The translations under genes were made by a program, and so were the position numbers. Positions 25,914 to 32,006 of a stretch of 32,006 bases of DNA are shown here, piece by piece. Below the pieces are notes generated by a model, which saw nothing but the letters and a program-made list of their open reading frames with translations, did no database searches and had not been told where the DNA came from. The stretch is from Chloroflexota bacterium. GTDB taxonomy: Bacteria; Chloroflexota; Anaerolineae; Anaerolineales; Anaerolineaceae. The stretch covers positions 1 through 32,006 of the forward strand of contig JAJZTR010000008.1 of NCBI GenBank assembly GCA_021848775.1. Reading direction: 5' to 3'. The first letter of the stretch is position 1. Every line of letters begins with the position of its first letter.

Positions 25914-27035
25914 TTAGATCAGCCCAACAACCAGAGCGAAGAGCAAGCTTCCGGCTACGACGCTGGCAAGCTGCCCGGCTGTGTTGGATCCCATGGCATG
26001 CATGAGGATGAAATTATTCGGGTCCTCTTCCAAAGCTACCTGAGCCGATAAACGGCCGGACATTGGGAAGGCCGAAATACCGCAAGCGCCAACCAGCGGG
26101 TTGATCTTGCCTTTGGTGATGACTGCCAGAAGTTTGCCGAAAAGCAAACCGCCGACTGAATCCAGGACAAAGGCAAACAAACCCAGGACGAGGATGAGCA
26201 AAGTGTCCAGGCGAATAAAGGATTCGGCGGTCATGGTTGCGCCGACAGTCAGACCCAGGAATAAGGTTGAAATGTTGATGAGCTCGTTCTGCGCCGATTT
26301 ACTCAAGCGTTCCACCACGCCGGATTCGCGAAGCAGATTGCCAAGCATGAGCGAGGCGATTAGAGGAGCTGCATCGGGCGCGATTAGCGCAACCAGCACT
26401 GTCACGACAATCGGGAAGACGATCATGACACGGTCAGAGATTTGGTGCTGGGCATATTCCATGCGGATCATGCGCTCTTTCCGGGTAGTCAGGGCTTTCA
26501 TGATCGGCGGTTGGATGATCGGGACCAGGCTCATGTAGGAGTAGGCCGCCACAGCGATCGGGCCGAGCATTTCAGGCGCCAGCCGCGAGGTCACAAAAAT
26601 GGCGGTTGGACCGTCGATGGTGCCGATGGCGGCGATGGATGCCGCTTCGTTAAGTTCAAAGCCCAACAAAGCAGCTAAAATCAGGGTTGCGTAGATACCG
26701 AAATGACCGGCTGCGCCAAGCATTGCCATACTGGGCATGGATAGCAGGGGGCGAAAGTCGAGCATGGCACCAACGCCGATAAAGATCAGCAGGGGAAACA
26801 GCTCAGTCTCGATGCCAGCTTTGTAAAGAATACCAAGGAAGTTATCTTCATAGGCAGACATGCCCACATTGGCCAGAATACAGCCAATGCCTATCGGCAG
26901 CAGCAGCATGGGTTCGTATTCTTTGAACACGGCTAGCGCAATTAAAGTGCCGCCCACCACAATCATGACTGCATTTTGCCATGTGAAGCTGGCTAAACCT
27001 TGCGTGAGGATGTTAAAGACTTCGGATAAGTCCAT
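25914..27035 (-). CDS. Sodium ion-translocating decarboxylase beta subunit (OadB/MmdB/GcdB)
   Basis: Polytopic protein with LLIFIGVGAMLDFRPLL, GTIDGPTAIFVTSRLAPEMLGPIAVAAYSYM, NPLVGACGISAFPMSGR, MHAMGSNTAGQLASVVAGS. Confidence 0.93.
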   Translation of the reverse strand: MDLSEVFNILTQGLASFTWQNAVMIVVGGTLIALAVFKEYEPMLLLPIGIGCILANVGMSAYEDNFLGILYKAGIETELFPLLIFIGVGAMLDFRPLLSMPSMAMLGAAGHFGIYATLILAALLGFELNEAASIAAIGTIDGPTAIFVTSRLAPEMLGPIAVAAYSYMSLVPIIQPPIMKALTTRKERMIRMEYAQHQISDRVMIVFPIVVTVLVALIAPDAAPLIASLMLGNLLRESGVVERLSKSAQNELINISTLFLGLTVGATMTAESFIRLDTLLILVLGLFAFVLDSVGGLLFGKLLAVITKGKINPLVGACGISAFPMSGRLSAQVALEEDPNNFILMHAMGSNTAGQLASVVAGSLLFALVVGLI

Positions 27036-27048
27036 TAGACATCACTCC

Positions 27049-27495
27049 TTAATCGCCAATCTCGATGAGGGCCTGACCGTGCCTGACTTGATCTCCAGGA
27101 TGAACGTGGATCGCAACAACTTTACCGGCGCGCGGTGAGCGGATGGAGTTCTTCATTTTCATCGCCTCCAGCTTGAGCACTTCCTGACCCTGCGTGACGG
27201 AAACACCTTCCTTGACCAGGATGCTGTCGACTGTGCCGGGTAATGGGGCGACAATGACCGATCCGCCTGTTGTTGATACAACAGCGGCAGCCGCAGGAGC
27301 AGCAGCAACCGGTCGGGCAGCCGGAGCGGGCGGAGGAGCAGCGGGAGAAGCGGCGATGGTTGGCGCAGGAGCAGTTATTTCTTCCGGGAGAATTTCGAAG
27401 GTCTCGCCATCGATGGTCGCCAGGATGGGGCGGCTGTCCAGGTCTCCCACCTCTACATCATAGGTTACATCATTGATTTTCACAGTTAGTTTCAT
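27049..27495 (-). CDS. Biotin carboxyl carrier subunit of decarboxylase
   Basis: Ala/Pro linker then APLPGTVDSILVKEGVSVTQGQEVLKLEAMKMKNSIRSPRAGKVVAIHVHPGDQV with the biotinylation motif EAMKMKN; start at 27495 (MKLTVKI). Confidence 0.93.
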   Translation of the reverse strand: MKLTVKINDVTYDVEVGDLDSRPILATIDGETFEILPEEITAPAPTIAASPAAPPPAPAARPVAAAPAAAAVVSTTGGSVIVAPLPGTVDSILVKEGVSVTQGQEVLKLEAMKMKNSIRSPRAGKVVAIHVHPGDQVRHGQALIEIGD

Positions 27496-27506
27496 AAGAC
27501 CGATCC

Positions 27507-27866
27507 TCATTTGTGGGAAATAATCTGGTTGCGCCGGCTAATTTGATCCGCCCGTTGGGCAGCCTGCCAGGGAGTGGAAGTGATGCCGCTGGGTTTCGGA
27601 ATAAACCGCGCGCTCGTTTTGCGCAGCGCCAGAGCAACAGCAACCGCTAAAGCCGCGGCTTTGGCTTTATCAGCGATGCCTTCCTGAGGAACAATGGCAG
27701 CGGCTGGGGTTTCGGGGATATTTCCTTCGGCTGCCACAGGTACTTTAGATTTTTGATCAGGAATTCGGGCCATTAGGGCCATGATCCCCCAGATTACCGC
27801 CATGGAGGCGAACAGAAGGACGAGGCTGATGGCTGAAATCCATAAAGCTTGATCAAGAGTGGACAT
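27507..27866 (-). CDS. OadG-like small membrane subunit of decarboxylase
   Basis: 119 aa, single N-terminal TM, Pro/Ala-rich tail; sits between alpha and biotin-carrier genes as in known Na+-decarboxylase operons. Confidence 0.7.
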   Translation of the reverse strand: MSTLDQALWISAISLVLLFASMAVIWGIMALMARIPDQKSKVPVAAEGNIPETPAAAIVPQEGIADKAKAAALAVAVALALRKTSARFIPKPSGITSTPWQAAQRADQISRRNQIISHK

Positions 27867-27877
27867 TACACTCTCCT

Positions 27878-29428
27878 TTACAGCGGGATGTTGCCGTGTT
27901 TTTTGGCCGGGGTTACTTCAGTTTTTTCCCGCAGGGCGATGAGGGCGGCAATTACGCGTTTGCGGGTCTCGCGAGGTTCGATTACATCATCGATGTAACC
28001 ATCGGCGGCAGCAGAATAGGGATTGAGGAAGGACTTGCGGAATTCTTCCACCATTTTTGCGCGTTCAGCAGCCTTGTCTTCCGCGGCTTCGATCTGCCGG
28101 CGGTAAACGACATTGGCGGCGCCTTCAGGTCCCATGACCGCAATTTCGGCACTTGGCCAGGCAAAGGCAATGTCAGCACCCAGTAATTTCGAGCTCATGA
28201 CGATGTACGCACCACCGTAGCCTTTGCGGGTAGTGATCTGAATCTTTGGAACGGTGGCTTCGGAGTAGGCAAACAGCACTTTTGCTCCGTGACGGATCAC
28301 GCCGTTATGCTCCGAAGAGACACCGGGCAGGAAGCCGGGCGAGTCACAGAAGGTGACCAGCGGGATGTTGAAGGCATCGCAGAAACGCACGAAGCGGGCG
28401 ATCTTATCCGCTGAGTTCATTTCCATTGCCCCGGCCATAACCGAAGGCTCCTGGGCAACAATACCCACGGTATAACCGCCCATGCGGGACAGGCCGATGA
28501 TCGCATTGGTGGCGAAGGTCGCCTGCAATTCAACAAAGGTGCCGCGGTCGACGATGTGGTCAATAACCTCGTGCATGTTGTAAGATTCGGTGTTGCTCTC
28601 CGGGACGATGTGATTGAGTTCCTCGTCCATGCGGTCGGGGTCGTCGCCGGTATCGACGTACGGCGGATTTTCGGTGTTGTTGGATGGCAGGTAGCTCAGG
28701 ATGCGGCGCGCCAGGGCGATCGCATCTTTGTCACTTGGGGCAGTCAAATGAGCGGTACCGCTGGTACCCAGATGAACCGCAGCGCCGCCCAGGCTTTCCA
28801 TGTCGATAACCTCTCCGGTGACCGATTTGATGACTTCAGGGCCGGTGAGGAACATGAAAGACTGCTTCTCGACCATGATGATCATGTCGGTGACGGTTGG
28901 GGAGTAAGCTGCACCACCAGCACACGGTCCCATGACCAGGCTGATCTGCGGGATCACACCCGAGTATAAGGTATTGCGGCGGAAAATCTGGGCATAGCCC
29001 CACAGACTGCGGGTACCTTCATGGATGCGGGCGCCGCCTGAGTCGATCATGCCAATGACCGGTGAACCGGTCTGGGCTGCCAGATCCATCAGGCGAGCAA
29101 TTTTTCGTCCGTGAATCTCACCCAGTGAACCGCCCATGACGGTGAAATCCTGGGCATAGACATAAATGGTTCGCCCTTCAAGGGTACCCCAACCGGTGAT
29201 AACGCCGTCTGTATCAATCCGCTCGCCAACGCCAAAATCTTCACTTCTGTGGGATGAGTACAGTTCAACTTCATTGAACGATCCGGCATCAAGCAGTTCT
29301 AGGATTCTTTCGCGGGCGGTCAGTTTGCCTTTTGCTTTATACTTGGCAATCCGATCTTCTCCGCCCGCCTTCTGAGCATTTGCGCGCCTTTCACGCAATT
29401 CAAGAATTCGGGGATCTTCGTCAGCCAT
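27878..29428 (-). CDS. Acyl-CoA carboxyltransferase, probably methylmalonyl-CoA decarboxylase alpha subunit (MmdA/PccB family)
   Basis: GKLTARERILELLDAGSFNEVE, DFTVMGGSLGEIHGRKI, IDSGGARIHEG, GPCAGGAAYSPTVTDMIIMV, TRKGYGGAYIVMSSKLLGAD. Confidence 0.92.
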   Translation of the reverse strand: MADEDPRILELRERRANAQKAGGEDRIAKYKAKGKLTARERILELLDAGSFNEVELYSSHRSEDFGVGERIDTDGVITGWGTLEGRTIYVYAQDFTVMGGSLGEIHGRKIARLMDLAAQTGSPVIGMIDSGGARIHEGTRSLWGYAQIFRRNTLYSGVIPQISLVMGPCAGGAAYSPTVTDMIIMVEKQSFMFLTGPEVIKSVTGEVIDMESLGGAAVHLGTSGTAHLTAPSDKDAIALARRILSYLPSNNTENPPYVDTGDDPDRMDEELNHIVPESNTESYNMHEVIDHIVDRGTFVELQATFATNAIIGLSRMGGYTVGIVAQEPSVMAGAMEMNSADKIARFVRFCDAFNIPLVTFCDSPGFLPGVSSEHNGVIRHGAKVLFAYSEATVPKIQITTRKGYGGAYIVMSSKLLGADIAFAWPSAEIAVMGPEGAANVVYRRQIEAAEDKAAERAKMVEEFRKSFLNPYSAAADGYIDDVIEPRETRKRVIAALIALREKTEVTPAKKHGNIPL

Positions 29429-29642
29429 GCGATTTCCTCACTTGGTAAATTATGATTTGGAAAAGAACACAAAAAGGTCACACAATGTCATTAAAAAAAA
29501 TTTAATGACCTTTGTATTCCCCTTCTTATTGTAGGTGTTTCAAAGTTGGATTCAAACGAGGAATGTACCCAATACCTCCCTGATATTCATCCTTTGTTTT
29601 AATCAATTGTCAGTGGTCTGATGATTACCATCAGCATGGTCA

Positions 29643-30890
29643 TTATTCAGTAATGGTTGCTGCCACAGGTTGTTTTTCTCCGTTTTTCAATTGGAAAAGC
29701 AGCAGGGGAAGCACCGGTAACAGCAGGAACACCGAACCTAAAAGTCCGTTGCGGATTCCGTAACGCCGGGCGATTAATCCCAGCAGCGGTCCGCTGGCAA
29801 TTTGACCAATCGAGTCTACCTGCCCGGACATCGATAGAACGGTCGCCCTGACGCTGGAATCCAACCGCTGATTGACCCAGGCGATGTACAGAGGCCAGAT
29901 CAGGCTGCGCACCACACCAATCGCGATGACCGCGGTCAATGCCAGCCAGAGGTTGCCCGCCAGTGAAAAAATCAGCAGGCTGCCGATTAAAGCCGCGCTG
30001 AGAACAGTCAAACCGCGCACTAACTGGGATGTCTGGCTGGTATCGGCGCGTTTTTCGACCTGACCAACCGCCAGAATGGTGAGCACCTGTTGAATCGCTT
30101 CGATGATGCCGAACCAGGTGATCATTTTCAGGCCTGGAAGTGTCGGAAAGGTGAATTGTTCCAGAAGGTGCGCATTCCACAAACGGTCATACCCTTCCGA
30201 ATATAACCCAAGGAATAACCCGATGAGCAGGATACTGACCAGAGCTGGCCGGATTCGCAGCATGCCGAACCCATCCCGCAGGGTTTGGCCCATCTGCTGC
30301 CAGGTGGACTGGTCTTGGCGGGGGTTCAGTTTGAAGCCGGTTTCGGGCATAAAACGAATTAAATAGATTCCCAGCAACCAGAATAAAACACCGCTGACCA
30401 TGATCGGGGTGGCAAGATTGTTCTGCGCCAGCAGGATGCTGACGGGTATGGCGGCCAGGGCGCCGTACTGGCTCACTTTAGTTCCGTGCAAAAAAACTGC
30501 TCCGGCCTTTTCTTCACCGACTTCATCGCTGATCCAGGCATCCAGGGCGCCGCTGGTAAAGGTATAACCCAACCCCCAGATGACCTGCGCGATCAGAATT
30601 GAGGTGAAGACCGGAATATAGCCAGAGAGGAAGGTCCCTATTCCCATCAGGAACACGCCCAGGATGACGGATAATCGCCGGGAGATCGTATCGGCTACAA
30701 TGCCGGTGGGAATTTCGAAGACCAGGATGGATGCTTCTAAAGCGGTACCGACCAGTATCAGCTGCAGCGGGTCGAGTTTGGCAACGGTGACGAAGTACAC
30801 CATATTCACGGTAAATGCCAGAGCAAACAAAGCCGAAACAAAGATGTTATAGACGGTATATACTGTTTCAGCTTTATGCCGCTTGCCCAT
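29643..30890 (-). CDS. MFS transporter
   Basis: 415 aa, about 12 hydrophobic segments; FEIPTGIVADTISRRLSVILG. Confidence 0.85.
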   Translation of the reverse strand: MGKRHKAETVYTVYNIFVSALFALAFTVNMVYFVTVAKLDPLQLILVGTALEASILVFEIPTGIVADTISRRLSVILGVFLMGIGTFLSGYIPVFTSILIAQVIWGLGYTFTSGALDAWISDEVGEEKAGAVFLHGTKVSQYGALAAIPVSILLAQNNLATPIMVSGVLFWLLGIYLIRFMPETGFKLNPRQDQSTWQQMGQTLRDGFGMLRIRPALVSILLIGLFLGLYSEGYDRLWNAHLLEQFTFPTLPGLKMITWFGIIEAIQQVLTILAVGQVEKRADTSQTSQLVRGLTVLSAALIGSLLIFSLAGNLWLALTAVIAIGVVRSLIWPLYIAWVNQRLDSSVRATVLSMSGQVDSIGQIASGPLLGLIARRYGIRNGLLGSVFLLLPVLPLLLFQLKNGEKQPVAATITE

Positions 30891-30908
30891 GAATATCCTG
30901 CTCAGAGC

Positions 30909-31763
30909 TTAAATTCCGAAGGCGACCGCTAAAATGAATGCAGCCAGAGCCCCGCTGATTGCGCAAATCCAATTGACCCCATCGTTATTCAACCAGGTCC
31001 AGCCGCGTATTTGACGAGTCTCGCTGCCGCAACTGTGTTGCGGGTGACGCTCCGTTTCCTTGTCGCATTTCGGGCAATAATAAATAGCCTGCACGGTAGC
31101 GCCCAAAAGGGAATCGACCAGGGAACCGGCCAATCCGGCCAAGGTGATCATCACCAGCCGGATGGGAGCAGCACCCAGGCTGGCACCCCCGGCATAATCA
31201 GGCCAGACAAGAATCGCCAGCACCCCGATACTCGCCGCACCACCCAGTGCCGCCAGAGTACCAGTCCAGCTGATAGCGCCGGATGTCCCTTTTTCAACTT
31301 CTTTGCCATTGGTGATCAGGCGCGGGTTAACCTTGCTCAAAATGCCAAGTTCTGTAGCCCAGGTGTCAGCGTTGACTGCTGCCAGCGTCCCGGCAGCTGC
31401 GGCCCAAAGAAAACCGGCTGATGGGAATAACGCTTGCGTGAGAGCCAGCAAACCTGCAACTCCTCCGTTCGCCAGCACTTGACCGGCATCGCGGCGGCTG
31501 CCTTTGGAAAATTTTTCAACCACTCCCGCCTTACGGCGCTTGAACATTCGCGATAACGCCGAGGAAGACACAAAAAAGCCGACCAGCAGGACAGCCCAGG
31601 CGAACCCCCCCAGACCGAAAACCGCGGTCCCCAAAAGTGCAGCGGCAATCGCTCCCGAGATCGATAGACTGCGGGCTGCGTATGCGGCCAGAGAGATCAA
31701 AGCAGCAAGGCCGAAGCCTGCTGCCAGTTGGTACCACGAGAAATCAGGCGTAAATGCATTCAT
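30909..31763 (-). CDS. DUF92 family (TMEM19-like) membrane protein
   Basis: AADTWATELGI-type motif (AAVNADTWATELGILSKVNPRLITNGKEVEKGTSGAISWTGTLAALGGA) and GSLVDSLLGATVQAIYYCPKC. Confidence 0.85.
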   Translation of the reverse strand: MNAFTPDFSWYQLAAGFGLAALISLAAYAARSLSISGAIAAALLGTAVFGLGGFAWAVLLVGFFVSSSALSRMFKRRKAGVVEKFSKGSRRDAGQVLANGGVAGLLALTQALFPSAGFLWAAAAGTLAAVNADTWATELGILSKVNPRLITNGKEVEKGTSGAISWTGTLAALGGAASIGVLAILVWPDYAGGASLGAAPIRLVMITLAGLAGSLVDSLLGATVQAIYYCPKCDKETERHPQHSCGSETRQIRGWTWLNNDGVNWICAISGALAAFILAVAFGI

Positions 31764-31787
31764 GCGCGGGGGTTCAGAATAGAAAAA

Positions 31788-32006
31788 TTAAAGGATAAGG
31801 ATGGTCGCCAGAATTAATAGCGTTGGCGTAAAAGCAGAACTGATCCAGAGGATAAACGCAACCGGCCGGTCAGCGGACCGGCGGTAGAAAAAAAGGCCAG
31901 CGCTGAGGTTGGCAATGAATGCGAAAATTCCCAGCACCGCCAATAGTAAAAGCTGCTGGGCGGGAACCGGCTCCAGCGGCAAACCCTGCGCATCGAAACC
32001 CAGGGA
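31788..32006 (-). CDS. C-terminal part of a membrane protein running off the window edge
   Basis: The frame is open through 32006 (SLGFDAQGLPLEPVPAQQLLLLAVLGIF...); the track start at 31982 is an internal TTG. Confidence 0.5.
   Translation of the reverse strand, partial: SLGFDAQGLPLEPVPAQQLLLLAVLGIFAFIANLSAGLFFYRRSADRPVAFILWISSAFTPTLLILATILIL

Noticed and set aside
27260-27400. GCAGCAGGAGCAG-rich low-complexity tract and antisense ORF 27194-27463
   Set aside because: Explained by the Ala/Pro-rich linker of the biotin carrier protein.
1-32006. CRISPR array, prophage, toxin-antitoxin or insertion sequence
   Set aside because: No regularly spaced repeats, phage structural genes, paired small TA ORFs or transposase domains were seen.

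Overview
The window looks like a chromosomal segment of a Chloroflexota bacterium, probably Anaerolineae-like; this is inferred from gene content and protein style, not tested. It is mostly core genes. Left to right: (1) a sigma70-type promoter, cobalamin riboswitch and intrinsic terminator upstream of a btuF-btuC-btuD B12/corrinoid ABC importer; (2) a MoaD-like ubiquitin-fold protein, an OsmC-family protein and an MFS transporter; (3) a cyclic-nucleotide-binding protein overlapping a NifU-C protein, a SHOCT-like protein, a single chromate-transporter module and a double Usp protein; (4) a minus-strand block with a membrane-anchored unknown protein, mutM/fpg, prs, an archaeal-type aspS, meaB and a B12-binding methylmalonyl-CoA mutase subunit; (5) a secreted protein with LGFP-like repeats, dnaE and pfkA; (6) a minus-strand replication block of dnaB, a DnaD-domain protein and a protein carrying two DnaC/DnaI-type AAA+ domains in one chain, followed (upstream on the plus-strand map) by a BFN-family protein; (7) an OmpR-type regulator with a degenerate receiver; (8) a four-gene biotin-dependent Na+-pumping decarboxylase operon; (9) an MFS transporter, a DUF92 protein and a truncated membrane ORF at the window edge. 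The most notable item is the tandem two-ATPase helicase-loader protein encoded with DnaB and a DnaD-domain protein. Others are a probable 28-codon phzF fossil, the archaeal-type AspRS, a proline-rich insertion in DnaE, the degenerate response regulator with a structured leader, and several regulatory inverted or direct repeats. I found no CRISPR array, tRNA, rRNA, intact transposon or prophage.
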